From assembly GCF_029087225.1 (NCBI RefSeq), contig NZ_JARFJD010000009.1, forward strand, positions 1 to 64,000: a stretch of 64,000 nt of DNA, written 5' to 3'. This DNA comes from Limnobacter olei (GTDB taxonomy: Bacteria > Pseudomonadota > Gammaproteobacteria > Burkholderiales > Burkholderiaceae_B). The notes beneath the pieces were generated by a model, which saw only the letters and a program-made list of their open reading frames with translations, was not told the DNA's origin and did no database searches. Shown here piece by piece: positions 15,732-24,965 of this stretch (position 1 is its first letter; each line of letters starts with the position of its first letter). Position numbers and translations under genes: made by a program.

Positions 15732-16337
15732 TCAGGCTTTGGTGGCCAGCATCAAGAAGCTTTGTTTTGCCGCTTGCTCAAGTTGCCTGCGGCTAAGGCT
15801 CGGGTCGTTGTCCTGGGCCAATTGTGAAACCAGCCCATGTATTTGAACAACGATCATTGCGGCCCTCAACTTGTATTCTGCCTTGCTGATTTTTGGCTCC
15901 AGGCCATAAATTAGTTTGAAAATCTCTTTTCTCTCCCTGGCGTACACGGCCTCGACCAAACGTGCCGCAAAAGGCAAGCGGTTCGACAAGGCGTAGATTT
16001 CTGCCAACACACCAAAGGTTTCAGGCCGGCGAATTTCAATCAGAATCAAATCAATGATTGTTTTAAATCGCTCAAGCTGGCTTTTATCGCTCATCGCATT
16101 CATCACTTGCGCAACCGCGGCCTGATAGTTGTCCATCACATAGGTCAGCAAGGCCTCAACCAGCGCTTCCTTGTTGGTGTAGTAGTGCTGAACGGTACTT
16201 AGCGAAATGCCCAGCTGGGTAGCTACGCCGCGCATACTTAAGCCCGCATAGCCCTCGCTGGCCAGTATGGTCTGTGCGGTGCGCAAAATCTCTTGCGAGC
16301 GAATGTGACCTTTGTCGGTGGTGGCGTGTGTATTCAT
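15732..16337 (-). CDS. TetR/AcrR family regulator of the adjacent acyl-CoA dehydrogenase
   Basis: 201 residues. N-terminal helix-turn-helix GLSMRGVATQLGISLSTVQHYYTNKEALVEALL is typical TetR. Divergent from the acyl-CoA dehydrogenase gene; two palindromic GGTCAyGTGACC boxes lie between, one inside the promoter. It is therefore likely a repressor released by an acyl-CoA. Basic and charged linker near ~130-140 (VYARERKEIFKLIYG). Confidence 0.9.
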   Translation of the reverse strand: MNTHATTDKGHIRSQEILRTAQTILASEGYAGLSMRGVATQLGISLSTVQHYYTNKEALVEALLTYVMDNYQAAVAQVMNAMSDKSQLERFKTIIDLILIEIRRPETFGVLAEIYALSNRLPFAARLVEAVYARERKEIFKLIYGLEPKISKAEYKLRAAMIVVQIHGLVSQLAQDNDPSLSRRQLEQAAKQSFLMLATKA

Positions 16338-16382
16338 GTGCGTACTTTAACTCAAAAATTGCCCCCAATATTGACCTGATTG

Positions 16383-16437
16383 TTGACAAACAGGTCACGT
16401 GACCTATAATCGCTTTACGACATTCGGTCATGTGACC
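16383..16437 (+). promoter_or_regulatory. Near-consensus promoter with two palindromic TetR operator boxes
   Basis: TTGACA (16383-16388) and TATAAT (16405-16410) with a 16-bp spacer make a near-perfect sigma70 promoter towards the acyl-CoA dehydrogenase. The spacer holds the perfect palindrome AGGTCACGTGACCT (16392-16405), which ends at the first base of the -10. A second box, GGTCATGTGACC (16426-16437), lies 34 bp on, and both are followed by TATAA. Binding by the divergent TetR would block RNA polymerase. Confidence 0.8.
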
Positions 16438-16464
16438 TATAACTTTGAGAGTGTGAAGAGACAA

Positions 16465-17607
16465 ATGAGATATCCCAAGCCCAGCTGGATGAATTCCGAC
16501 CTCGAACTTTATCGTTCCAACATCCGCCGTTTCGTTGAAACCGAGATCAAGCCCAATCAGCACAAATGGGCCAAACAACAGCATGTGGATCGCGAACTGT
16601 GGTTAAAAGCTGGTGAGATGGGTTTGTTGTCCGCAGATATTCCTGAAGAATACGGTGGTGCTGGTGGTGATTTCACGCACATGGCCGTGTTGTTTGAAGA
16701 ATTGGCCTACAGCGGCGACCGTTCATTCGGTGTGCATGTGCATGCAATTGCAGCCCAGTACATTTTGAATCATGGCACTGAGGAACAGAAACAATACTTC
16801 CTGCCCAAGATGGCAAGCGGCGAAATGATTGGCGCGATTGCGATGAGCGAACCAGGTGCCGGTTCAGATTTGCAGGGCATTCGCACTAGCGCGGTGAAAG
16901 AGGGCAATCACTATGTAGTGAATGGTTCCAAAATTTTCATTTCCAATGGTTATCTGGCCGACGTGATTATTCTGGTTACCAAAACTGACCCAAGCGCAGG
17001 CGCCAAAGGCACCACGTTGATGTTGCTGGAGACCAAGAAAGCCGAAGGTTTCAAAGTAGGTCGAATTCTTGAAAAACTTGGCCAGAAAGGGCAAGACACC
17101 TGCGAATTGTTCTTTGACAATGTGCGCATTCCAGCCCAAAACGTATTGGGTGCTGAGGGAATGGGATTCATGCAGTTGATGGTTGAGTTGCCCTACGAGC
17201 GCTTGATGCTGGGTGTGGGTGCCATGGCTGCGATTGAAATGGCCATTGAAATTACCCTGGAATACACGAAAGAACGTAAAGCTTTTGGCAAATCCATTTT
17301 CGAGTTCCAGAATACCCGTTTCAAAATGGCTGAACTGAAATCTCAAGCTGTCGTGGCTCGGGCCTTTATTGACAACTCCATTGAAAAGTTGGTGGCGGGT
17401 AAGCTGGACGCGGCAACCGCATCGATTGCCAAATTGCATTTGAGTGAGCTTGAATGCAAGGTGATCGATGAATGCCTTCAGTTCTTCGGTGGCTACGGTT
17501 ACATGATGGAGTACCCGATTGCGCAGATGTACGCGGATGCCCGTGTTCAGCGCATTTATGGTGGATCCAGCGAAATCATGAAAGAAATCATCGCGCGTTC
17601 GCTGTAA
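16465..17607 (+). CDS. Acyl-CoA dehydrogenase
   Basis: 380 residues from the ATG at 16465; the earlier in-frame start at 16399 falls inside the promoter and operators, so is unlikely. Typical class: AIAMSEPGAGSDLQGIRT (FAD/substrate motif, ~125-140), ERKAFGKSIFEFQNTRFKMAE, QFFGGYGYMMEYP and RIYGGSSEIMKEIIAR at the end. Introduces a trans double bond into an acyl-CoA; chain length is not clear. Controlled by the divergent TetR. Confidence 0.93.
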   Translation: MRYPKPSWMNSDLELYRSNIRRFVETEIKPNQHKWAKQQHVDRELWLKAGEMGLLSADIPEEYGGAGGDFTHMAVLFEELAYSGDRSFGVHVHAIAAQYILNHGTEEQKQYFLPKMASGEMIGAIAMSEPGAGSDLQGIRTSAVKEGNHYVVNGSKIFISNGYLADVIILVTKTDPSAGAKGTTLMLLETKKAEGFKVGRILEKLGQKGQDTCELFFDNVRIPAQNVLGAEGMGFMQLMVELPYERLMLGVGAMAAIEMAIEITLEYTKERKAFGKSIFEFQNTRFKMAELKSQAVVARAFIDNSIEKLVAGKLDAATASIAKLHLSELECKVIDECLQFFGGYGYMMEYPIAQMYADARVQRIYGGSSEIMKEIIARSL

Positions 17608-17621
17608 GCTGTTTTGACTTT

Positions 17622-17653
17622 AAAAAGCCCGTCGATTGACGGGTTTTTTTTTT
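17622..17653 (+). terminator. Intrinsic terminator after the acyl-CoA dehydrogenase
   Basis: CCCGTC (17628-17633) and GACGGG (17638-17643) form a 6-bp stem with a GATT loop, preceded by A5 and followed by ten T. Confidence 0.9.
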
Positions 17654-17788
17654 GTTGACGCGATGTTGATCAATACTTGAATGATTATTGTGTTAAACAT
17701 AATTAACGAAATTTAGTAACAATCTTCGAATCTGAATATCCCGTTTCTGTGTATGACTTGTATCCGAAAACTTACAGGTATACACACC

Positions 17789-19105
17789 ATGATCGATCAA
17801 GTTCCAGTTGCGAAAATTCAAACCCCGAATGCGACCCCAACCATTACCCGCAATGGCCAGGTTGTGGCTGATGCGGAGTTGTTTCAGTGGGGCGATGAAA
17901 TTTCAAACACTTCGGCCACTCCCATGGAAATCCGTATTCCTGCGCGTGGGCCTGGACAAGGCGATACTTTACTGGTGCTGCAGCCTGGCGCGGCAGCGCG
18001 TCTGGAGGAGATTGGCTCAGACGTAGCAGGCGCGGCTTCGCGTACCAAAGTGGTGGCACTCACTGAGGGTGTTGAACTTTACGACATTGATGACGATGTC
18101 TCATCTGCCATTCTCGAACAGGGCACAGGCGAAATGTCAGGCCTGGTTGGTGCTGGTTTATTGGCTGGTGGTTTGGGCGGAGGCGCAGCCGCTGGCCTGG
18201 GCGCAGTGGCTGCAGGCGCATTTTTGCTGGGCAACGACGATGACAATGGTGGCGCTGGCCAAAGTGGTAGCGGTGCTGGTGGTTTGGCCGGTGGTGTCGA
18301 AGCAATAGGTGATGGCCTTGAGGAAACGCCCTTGGCACCTGTGGCGGGGGCCACAGATGCAGTCTCGGACGGCCTTGGTATGGTTGGCGGTGCAATTGGT
18401 GGAGTTTCGGATCAAGATCCAACCGGTTTGACTGATGTGCTTGCAGGCGTTGTAGGCGACCCCAGCAGTGGCGATGGTTCGGATGCTGGTGGGTTGGTTG
18501 GTGCTGTGAATTCAATTTCGACAGGGCTGGACAGCGGCACTGAAAACACGCCTTTGTCACCATTGGTTGATCCCCTTACAGAAACGTTGGGTTCGGACTC
18601 TGGCGCTGTGGATGGCGTTGCGCAAGGTTTGGCCGATGTGGGTAACACCCTGGCTGGCGATGACAGCCCATTGGCGCCGGTCACATCAGAAATCCTTGCC
18701 CCGATCGTGGGCACGAGCGACGACACAAGTGACACCAATGGTATTCCCGGTACCCTGAATGAAGTAAGCGAAGGGCTGACTGACCTGACTGCTGAAGACG
18801 CCGCGCTTGCCCCTCTGGATCCAGTCACGAGTGCCGTGGGAGACGGAGTCAATACCTTGGCCGATGGCGTTGAAACACTGGGTGGCGCTGTGACCGATGC
18901 CTCCGCCCAAGACCCCACTGGCTTGATTGGCACGGTGGGAGAGGTATTGGGTGGCGATAGCGCCAGTTCTGGCGATTCGGGCTCAGGTACGGCACTGCCC
19001 ACAGATGCATTGCCACTGGATATGCTGACCGGTGCCCTGCCAATTTCAACTGACGGCGGAGGACTGGGGCCGCTCGATTCATTAACTGGTGCCTTGCCTG
19101 TTTAA
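17789..19105 (+). CDS. Repetitive Gly/Asp/Ala-rich probable surface or secreted protein
   Basis: 438 residues from the ATG at 17789 (ATG at 17753 is in frame but without a ribosome binding site). Residues ~1-120 are a compact domain with acidic VELYDIDDDVSS near its end. ~125-155 are a Gly/Ala hydrophobic stretch (GLLAGGLGGGAAAGLGAVAAG) followed by NDDDNGG. The rest consists of at least four imperfect repeats, each starting with a P-L-x-P motif (TPLAPV, TPLSPL, SPLAPV, ALAPLD) and rich in G, D, T and S. The N-terminal layout recalls the front of large Bap/RTX-type adhesins, but it stops early and has no RTX repeats or signal peptide. Function unknown. Confidence 0.6.
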   Translation: MIDQVPVAKIQTPNATPTITRNGQVVADAELFQWGDEISNTSATPMEIRIPARGPGQGDTLLVLQPGAAARLEEIGSDVAGAASRTKVVALTEGVELYDIDDDVSSAILEQGTGEMSGLVGAGLLAGGLGGGAAAGLGAVAAGAFLLGNDDDNGGAGQSGSGAGGLAGGVEAIGDGLEETPLAPVAGATDAVSDGLGMVGGAIGGVSDQDPTGLTDVLAGVVGDPSSGDGSDAGGLVGAVNSISTGLDSGTENTPLSPLVDPLTETLGSDSGAVDGVAQGLADVGNTLAGDDSPLAPVTSEILAPIVGTSDDTSDTNGIPGTLNEVSEGLTDLTAEDAALAPLDPVTSAVGDGVNTLADGVETLGGAVTDASAQDPTGLIGTVGEVLGGDSASSGDSGSGTALPTDALPLDMLTGALPISTDGGGLGPLDSLTGALPV

Positions 19106-19375
19106 GCTTTACCTCGAGGTCCGACTTCAAATCCCCCGACCAGAACAGTTGGGGGTGAAAGTTTAAAAAAATAGACCATCCCGTAAACAATAGTCACGTT
19201 GGTTACGCGTCATTGTTAAACCCCCATTATTTCCTTTCAGAATACTGTGAGTAATTTGTCAGCAAACGGAGTGTTTGGTGAAGGTCATACTTTTTTATGG
19301 CAGCGACTACGGCACTTTCCAGGGTGCAAGGGCATTTACCGTAGGTTTTGGGATCACGCCCGGTTTCTGACAGAT

Positions 19376-20185
19376 TCAGGTGTTTTTGATCACCATCAAA
19401 ATTGCGACCACAACACACATCGCACCGAATGCCTTTTTCAACTGGGCACTTGGCATTTTGTTTGAAATCAACCGGCCACCCAACATGCCACTCAGCGCGG
19501 CAGCAGCAAAAGTAATGCCTATTTGGTAGTTGAATGCGCCGGCGCTTGCGCTGTTCAGCACTCCGAATGTCGACACAATTGCGATTACTGCCAAGGAGGT
19601 CACGGTGACTGACTGTACGCTCAGGTTGGTAAAACGCTGCAGGGCAGGCACCAACACAAAGCCGCCGCCTACGCCCAGCAGGCCTGACAAAAAGCCGGCC
19701 ACTGCACCCGAGAAAACCAGTGCGCGTGCGCAGGGCCAAGTCCAAATGAAGCGCCCGGTTTCCGGGCTGCGGATACAGGGACATTTGCTTTTTCCGGAAT
19801 CAGGCGGCGCATCTATCACATTCATTTCAGAATTGGCAGCGCCCCGAAACGCATTGAATGCAACCCAAAGCAACACTATCGCGAAGGCCAGCCCCAATGC
19901 CTGGGTGTCCACTTGTTGGGCAACCCAAAAACCCACAGGCGAGAGAAGCAAGCCCACAAAACCCATCAGGGCCGCTGCTTTGTAGCGAACCTCACCCGCA
20001 CGTAAACCCAGCGCTGCACCCAGCGTGGCGGCAAGGCCCACGGCTAGCAGGCCAATTGGTGATACTTCTTGCACAGGCAGGCCCGTGGTAAAAACCAGCA
20101 AAGGCACAGCCAGCACACCACCGCCTGCGCCAGTCAGTGCCATGACCAAACCTACTAAAAGCCCCAAAGCCAAGGTACCAATCAT
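19376..20185 (-). CDS. TSUP family (TauE/SafE) anion exporter, probably sulfite
   Basis: 270 residues from the ATG at 20185; an earlier in-frame start at 20281 would add a non-hydrophobic lead. About eight hydrophobic helices. MIGTLALGLLVGLVMALTGAGGG and GFLSGLLGVGGGFVLVPAL are the duplicated Gly-rich TSUP signature. The family exports sulfite or organosulfonates. Divergent from a persulfide dioxygenase, whose product is sulfite, so it likely removes sulfite from the cell. The 270 bp between 19106 and 19375 hold no gene I can support. Confidence 0.88.
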   Translation of the reverse strand: MIGTLALGLLVGLVMALTGAGGGVLAVPLLVFTTGLPVQEVSPIGLLAVGLAATLGAALGLRAGEVRYKAAALMGFVGLLLSPVGFWVAQQVDTQALGLAFAIVLLWVAFNAFRGAANSEMNVIDAPPDSGKSKCPCIRSPETGRFIWTWPCARALVFSGAVAGFLSGLLGVGGGFVLVPALQRFTNLSVQSVTVTSLAVIAIVSTFGVLNSASAGAFNYQIGITFAAAALSGMLGGRLISNKMPSAQLKKAFGAMCVVVAILMVIKNT

Positions 20186-20294
20186 GCAATTGCCTGTTCT
20201 AGAAATGTTCTCGGAAAGGGTTGAATGCTGAACATATTGCCAGTGTGTCCCTGAGTATCGTGCGGCAGGCGACAAGAACAAGAGAAGAGTCTAT

Positions 20295-20316
20295 TATATG
20301 CGTGTTTGCGCATATA
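20295..20316. promoter_or_regulatory. Candidate operator in the TSUP/persulfide dioxygenase divergent region
   Basis: TATATGCG (20295-20302) and CGCATATA (20309-20316) are perfect 8-bp arms 6 nt apart, 21 bp before the persulfide dioxygenase start. ArsR-type sulfur sensors (BigR/SqrR class) use AT-rich palindromes at such places. No regulator gene is adjacent. Confidence 0.45.
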
Positions 20317-20336
20317 TAAGGTATTGAGGTTAGAGA

Positions 20337-21086
20337 ATGATTTTCAAGCAGCTTTTTGAGCCCGTCTCCAGCACATACACCTACCTCGTGGGTTGCGAGC
20401 AAACCGGTCAGGCCATTTTGATTGACCCGGTTGTCTCGGTGATGGACCGCGACCTCGCCATCTTGAATGAGCTCGGTTTAAAACTGGCCTATACCTTGGA
20501 TACCCACATTCATGCAGATCACATTACAGCTGCGCTTGAATTGAAACAAAAGGTAGGTAGCAAAATTGCAGCGCCTGCCTTTGATCGGCTTCCATGCACT
20601 GACCACGCGATAGAGGAGGGGAAACCATTTGTTTTGGGCACTGTGCGAATTGATCCACTGCACACACCTGGTCATACGGATGGTCACTTTTCCTATCACC
20701 TTGGGGAACGGGTATTTACTGGTGATGCTTTGCTGATTGATGGTTGCGGCAGAACTGATTTTCAGAACGGGGATGCCCCCACATTGTACAAAAGTGTCAA
20801 AGAGAAACTGTTTCGCTTGCCTGAAGATACTTTGGTGTATCCCGGCCACGATTATCAAAATCGACGTGTTTCTTCGATAGGGCAAGAGAAAAACCGAAAT
20901 CCTCGCCTGAGTGAGCAAAAAACTCTTCAGGAGTTTATCGAGATCATGCGTAATCTGAATTTGCCTTATCCCAAATTTATTGATTATGCGGTGCCAGGCA
21001 ATCGTCTATGTGGGGTTTGTCCAAGCCATTTGCCTGAAGAGCTTGAAAAATATTGTCAACAGATTACAGAAAGTAAACAGGGTTGA
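20337..21086 (+). CDS. Persulfide dioxygenase-like MBL-fold hydrolase (ETHE1/Blh type)
   Basis: 249 residues. Metal ligands: THIHADH (~56-62), HTPGHT (~109-114) and FTGDALLIDGCGRTDFQNGD (~127-146); the GCGRTDFQ segment is typical of ETHE1-type persulfide dioxygenases rather than glyoxalase II. Uses O2 and a single iron to convert glutathione persulfide to sulfite. The divergent TSUP exporter and the shared operator suggest a small sulfide-detoxification locus. A Cys-rich tail (LCGVCPSHLP) is notable. Confidence 0.88.
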   Translation: MIFKQLFEPVSSTYTYLVGCEQTGQAILIDPVVSVMDRDLAILNELGLKLAYTLDTHIHADHITAALELKQKVGSKIAAPAFDRLPCTDHAIEEGKPFVLGTVRIDPLHTPGHTDGHFSYHLGERVFTGDALLIDGCGRTDFQNGDAPTLYKSVKEKLFRLPEDTLVYPGHDYQNRRVSSIGQEKNRNPRLSEQKTLQEFIEIMRNLNLPYPKFIDYAVPGNRLCGVCPSHLPEELEKYCQQITESKQG

Positions 21087-21173
21087 TTCAATGATTGAGT
21101 TGTTCCGTGCCTGGTGTTTTTGATGTGAATTACCTTGTATGCTCTTGCTTTGCACTTTTGCTTTTCACATCGA

Positions 21174-21767
21174 ATGTTATTGAACCACGAATCCAGTCAA
21201 CTTGTTCTAATCGATTATCAAGAAAAACTGATGCCGGCCATTCACCAGGCCGATGAAGTTTATAAAAATGCCCTGATATTGGCTACCTTGGCCAAAAAGC
21301 TGCGTGTACCCGTGTTTGGTACCGAGCACATGCCCGACAAAATTGGCCCTTTTGTGCCTGCCCTTGGAACATTGTGCAAAGCCACCATGCGTAAAACCCA
21401 CTTCAGCGCTTGCCCTGAGGGCTTGATTGATTTGTTGACTAGCAAAGCACCAGCTGGCAACGCACGCAGCTTGCCCAAGCATTTACAAAAGAACAACCTG
21501 GAATCAGAGCGACCCAGTATTGTGATTGCGGGGGTCGAGGCACATGTGTGTTTGCTTCAAACCGCGCTCGACTTATTGAACGAAGAAATGGAAGTGTGGG
21601 TAGTCACGGATGCTTGTGGCTCGAGAACCGATCGAAATCGTGATGCAGCCTTTGATCGTTTGGCTGGTAATGGTGCCGAATTGGTGACCACCGAAATGGT
21701 GGTATTTGAATGGTTGGAAAGTGCAGAAAACGAGCACTTTAAGTTTGCACTTGACCTTATTAAGTAA
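21174..21767 (+). CDS. Isochorismatase-like cysteine hydrolase
   Basis: 197 residues from the ATG at 21174 (MLLNHESSQLVLIDYQEKLM); 21135 would add an unlikely lead. Catalytic set: Asp in LIDYQ, Lys in RKTHFSA and Cys in AGVEAHVCLLQTA. Fold of the isochorismatase/nicotinamidase superfamily; substrate unknown. Ends with STOP before an AT-rich gap leading to the H-NS-like gene. Confidence 0.85.
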   Translation: MLLNHESSQLVLIDYQEKLMPAIHQADEVYKNALILATLAKKLRVPVFGTEHMPDKIGPFVPALGTLCKATMRKTHFSACPEGLIDLLTSKAPAGNARSLPKHLQKNNLESERPSIVIAGVEAHVCLLQTALDLLNEEMEVWVVTDACGSRTDRNRDAAFDRLAGNGAELVTTEMVVFEWLESAENEHFKFALDLIK

Positions 21768-21846
21768 TCAATTTAATTTCGCATTTGTGATTAATAATAA
21801 TATTAATTACAATTGGGCTTGTTAATAATTTTTTTAAAAAGTAAAA

Positions 21847-22176
21847 ATGAAAAAACTAAACTTATCTGCTTTAAGTGCTTCTGAACTTCAGCAATTGAAA
21901 TCAGACATTGAAAAAGAATTGAATGAACGCAGTTCAAAATTGCAAGCCATCGAAGAAGTCAAGAAGCTCGCTGCTTCAAAAGGTTTGAAACTTGAGGAGT
22001 TGTTTGCCGAACTGGGTGGATCCAAACCCAAAGGCAAGCGTGAATTGGGCCCAGCGCCTGTGCGCTTCCGTCACCCCCAAGATTCTTCACTCACTTGGTC
22101 TGGTCGCGGCAAGCGCCCGAACTGGATGAAGGAAGCCATGGCTAAAGGCATGTCCGAAGACCAAATGCGTGTCTAA
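21847..22176 (+). CDS. H-NS family nucleoid-associated protein
   Basis: 109 residues. N-terminal coiled coil (SASELQQLKSDIEKELNERSSKL, ~9-32) for oligomerisation; C-terminal DNA-binding loop with TWSGRGKRPNWMKEAM (~84-99), the proteobacterial H-NS/Bph3-type motif. Binds AT-rich DNA and silences acquired genes; the AT-rich retron genes of this window would be natural targets. The upstream gap (21768-21846) is very AT-rich, suggesting autoregulation. Confidence 0.93.
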   Translation: MKKLNLSALSASELQQLKSDIEKELNERSSKLQAIEEVKKLAASKGLKLEELFAELGGSKPKGKRELGPAPVRFRHPQDSSLTWSGRGKRPNWMKEAMAKGMSEDQMRV

Positions 22177-22195
22177 CATTGTTTTTGGGAATATG

Positions 22196-22231
22196 AAAAA
22201 AGCCGCCGGTGGTCACCGGCGGCTTTTTTTA
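22196..22231. terminator. Bidirectional intrinsic terminator between the H-NS-like gene and metZ
   Basis: AGCCGCCGGTG (22201-22211) and CACCGGCGGCT (22214-22224) are 11-bp arms, with A-run before and T-run after, so it works for both convergent genes. Confidence 0.93.
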
Positions 22232-22255
22232 TTGAGTGCTGCTTGGCTTAATTGA

Positions 22256-23470
22256 TTACTTCCCCAAGCCGCGTGCCAAGTCTTTCTTCAAGTCGGCAAC
22301 ATCTTCCAGCCCAATCGCCAAACGAATAAGGCCTTGCTTGATGCCCGCGGCTTCGCGTGCTTCCGCGCTCAGGCGTCCGTGGGTTGTGGTACCGGGGTGC
22401 GTAATGGTGGTTCGCGTATCACCCAGGTTCGCAGTAATTGACATCAGCTGGCTGCTGTCAATTACATGCCAAGCCTTGGCGCGTGCTTCGTCTTCGTTCG
22501 CTGCTTTCACTTCAAACGACACAATGGCACCGCCAGTTTTCTGCTGCTTCATGGCCAGTGCATGTTGCGGGTGGCTTTCCAGACCGGGGTAGTAAACCTT
22601 GCTCACCGCAGGGTGTGCCTCAAGCCAGCTTGCAATATCAAGTGCCGCCGCAGATTGCGCCAGCATGCGAATGTTCAGCGTTTCAAGACCTTTGAACAGC
22701 ACCCAGGCATTGAATGCAGACAACGTAGGGCCCGCTGTGCGCAGCACGGGAAGAATTTTGTCTTTCAGCAAGTCCTTTGGTCCGCAAATGGCGCCGCCTA
22801 GTACTCGGCCTTGGCCGTCCAGGTACTTGGTGGCGGAGTGAATGATGATTTCCGTGCCAAAATCGACCGGCTTTTGCAAAGCGGGTGTGCAAAAGCAATT
22901 GTCCACCACGTTGTAAATGCCGTGTTTTTTGGCCAGATCGCTCAGCGCACGCATGTCCAGAATTTCGGTGAGTGGGTTTGACGGCGTTTCGCTGTAAAAC
23001 AGCTTGGTGTTGGGCTTGATCGCCTTTTCCCAGGCTTCCATGCTGGTACCGTCTACGAATGTGGTTTCAATCCCGAAACGGGAAAGGATGTTCACAAACA
23101 ACTGCACGGTTGCGCCAAACAAAGCCTTGGAAGCAACAATATGGTCGCCCGCATTCAACAAGCCCATGCAGGCTGTAGTAATGGCGGCCATGCCGCTAGA
23201 CGTGGCCAGGCAATACTCGGTGTCTTCCAGCACAGCCAGGCGTTGCTCAAACATTTGCACACTGGGGTTGGTAAAGCGCGCGTACACATTGCCTTCTTCG
23301 GTGCCAGCAAAGCGGGCTGCGGCTTGCGCTGCATTGTCGAACACAAAGCTGGAGGTTAAAAACATCGCCTCGGAATGTTCGCCAAACTCAGTGCGGTGGC
23401 TGCCTGCTCGAATGGCCTGCGTGGCGGTGGCCCAGTCGGCCGGGTTTGCCTTGGGTTTGTTGTTGCTCAT
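22256..23470 (-). CDS. metZ: O-succinylhomoserine sulfhydrylase
   Basis: 404 residues, PLP-dependent. [16 protein letters not shown] (~207-222) holds the PLP lysine; ATSSGMAAI and SETPSNPL are cofactor-contact segments. Q-G-R-V-L-G-G after the lysine is typical for MetZ versus cystathionine gamma-synthase. Makes homocysteine from O-succinylhomoserine and sulfide, for methionine synthesis. Start ATG overlaps the gltX stop by 4 nt (23467-23470). Confidence 0.93.
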   Translation of the reverse strand: MSNNKPKANPADWATATQAIRAGSHRTEFGEHSEAMFLTSSFVFDNAAQAAARFAGTEEGNVYARFTNPSVQMFEQRLAVLEDTEYCLATSSGMAAITTACMGLLNAGDHIVASKALFGATVQLFVNILSRFGIETTFVDGTSMEAWEKAIKPNTKLFYSETPSNPLTEILDMRALSDLAKKHGIYNVVDNCFCTPALQKPVDFGTEIIIHSATKYLDGQGRVLGGAICGPKDLLKDKILPVLRTAGPTLSAFNAWVLFKGLETLNIRMLAQSAAALDIASWLEAHPAVSKVYYPGLESHPQHALAMKQQKTGGAIVSFEVKAANEDEARAKAWHVIDSSQLMSITANLGDTRTTITHPGTTTHGRLSAEAREAAGIKQGLIRLAIGLEDVADLKKDLARGLGK

Positions 23471-24888
23471 GATTGCAGTCCTTGCGCAATTCGAGTTTGT
23501 ACAGTGTGCTTGCCCAATAAATTCATGACTTTGTCAATTGAAGGCGTTTGCGTAATGCCAGTCAACATCAAGCGCAGCGGCATTGCAAGCTTCGGCATTT
23601 TCAGGCCATGGTTTTTAATCGTGGCTTTCACCAAACCATTCAGTGCTTCCACATTCCATTCCACGGTGTTCAAGCCTTCGTTGAAGTCGGCCAGTGCTGC
23701 GCGCACGCCTGCTTCGTCCAGCATGGGTTTCAATTCCTCGATATTTACACTGGGCACCTTGTAGAACAGTGCTGCTTCGTCGCGCAATTGCACCAAGGTG
23801 GAAGCGCGCTCCAGCACCACATCCAGCACATCGACCAGTTTGGGGCCTTCAGCTGTATTCACACTGTCTTTCTCAAGGCGGGTTTGCAAATCAGAAAGCA
23901 ACATCGCCTTGGGGGCTTGCTTCATGTAATGGGCATTCACCCATTTCAGTTTTTCCGGGTCAAATTGGGCGGCCGATTTGGACAGGTTGGTCGAGTCGAA
24001 CCACTCGACCAATTGTTCACGGCTGAACAGTTCATCATCGCCGTGGCTCCAGCCCAAGCGAGCCAGGTAATTGATCATGGCATCGGGCAAAAATCCTTCC
24101 TCGTGGTACTGCACCACACTCACCGCACCGTGGCGCTTGGAAAGCTTTTCGCCATCTGGTCCCAGAATCATGGGGATATGGCCATACACAGGTTGCTCAC
24201 CACCCAACGCTTTCAAAATATTGATTTGGCGCGGGGTGTTGTTGATGTGGTCATCGCCGCGAATCACATGGGTAATTTTCATTTCCCAGTCGTCGACCAC
24301 CACGCAGAAGTTGTACGTGGGCGTACCATCCTGACGGGCGATAATCAGGTCGTCCATTTCTTCGTTGTTGATTGAAATGGGGCCTTTCACCAAGTCGTCC
24401 CAGCTTACCGCGCCGGTCAAGGGGTTCTTGAAACGCACAACCGGTTTCACATCGGCAGGCGGGGCAGGCAACTCCTTGCCTGCTTCTGGGCGCCAAGTAC
24501 CGTCATAACGAATGCGTTGGCCATTTTCCCGTTGCTTTTCACGCATTTGATTCAATTCTTCTTGCGTACAGTAGCAAAGGTAGGCATCGCCTTTTTCCAG
24601 CAGTTTGTCGATCATGGCACGGTAGCGGTCCATGCGCTGCATTTGAAAAAACGGGCCTTCGTCGTAATCCAGATTCAGCCAGGCCATGCCATCCATGATG
24701 GCCTGAACGGCTTCGGGAGTAGATCGCTCAACATCGGTGTCTTCCACACGAAGAATGAACTGCCCCTTGTGATGGCGGGCAAAAGCCCAACTGTACAAGG
24801 CGGTTCTGGCGCCACCCAAATGCAAATAACCTGTTGGGCTAGGGGCAAAACGGGTGCGAACTGTTTGATTTTGGCGATCTGTTGACAT
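23467..24888 (-). CDS. gltX: Glutamate--tRNA ligase
   Basis: 473 residues, class I aminoacyl-tRNA synthetase. HIGH-type motif in [17 protein letters not shown] (~16-32), KMSKS-type motif in GEKLSKRHG (~250). Charges tRNA-Glu (possibly tRNA-Gln). Length and motifs are typical. First gene of the gltX-metZ pair. Confidence 0.97.
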   Translation of the reverse strand: MSTDRQNQTVRTRFAPSPTGYLHLGGARTALYSWAFARHHKGQFILRVEDTDVERSTPEAVQAIMDGMAWLNLDYDEGPFFQMQRMDRYRAMIDKLLEKGDAYLCYCTQEELNQMREKQRENGQRIRYDGTWRPEAGKELPAPPADVKPVVRFKNPLTGAVSWDDLVKGPISINNEEMDDLIIARQDGTPTYNFCVVVDDWEMKITHVIRGDDHINNTPRQINILKALGGEQPVYGHIPMILGPDGEKLSKRHGAVSVVQYHEEGFLPDAMINYLARLGWSHGDDELFSREQLVEWFDSTNLSKSAAQFDPEKLKWVNAHYMKQAPKAMLLSDLQTRLEKDSVNTAEGPKLVDVLDVVLERASTLVQLRDEAALFYKVPSVNIEELKPMLDEAGVRAALADFNEGLNTVEWNVEALNGLVKATIKNHGLKMPKLAMPLRLMLTGITQTPSIDKVMNLLGKHTVQTRIAQGLQS

Positions 24889-24965
24889 GGATTAGTGACT
24901 TTTTTTCAAAGAACTCATATTATAAGTTCAAGTAAATTCTTAGGTTGCGGCAATAGGTTATGGCA

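Noticed and set aside
18060-19002. Long minus-strand frames across the repetitive surface-protein gene
   Set aside because: They are low-complexity shadows (Pro, Gln, His or Ser-rich) of a GC-biased coding sequence; the plus frame has a coherent domain layout.
19106-19375. Small gene in the gap before the TSUP gene
   Set aside because: Only short unrelated frames occur; the CCCCC/GGGGG arms near 19133-19155 have no T-tract on the plus strand.
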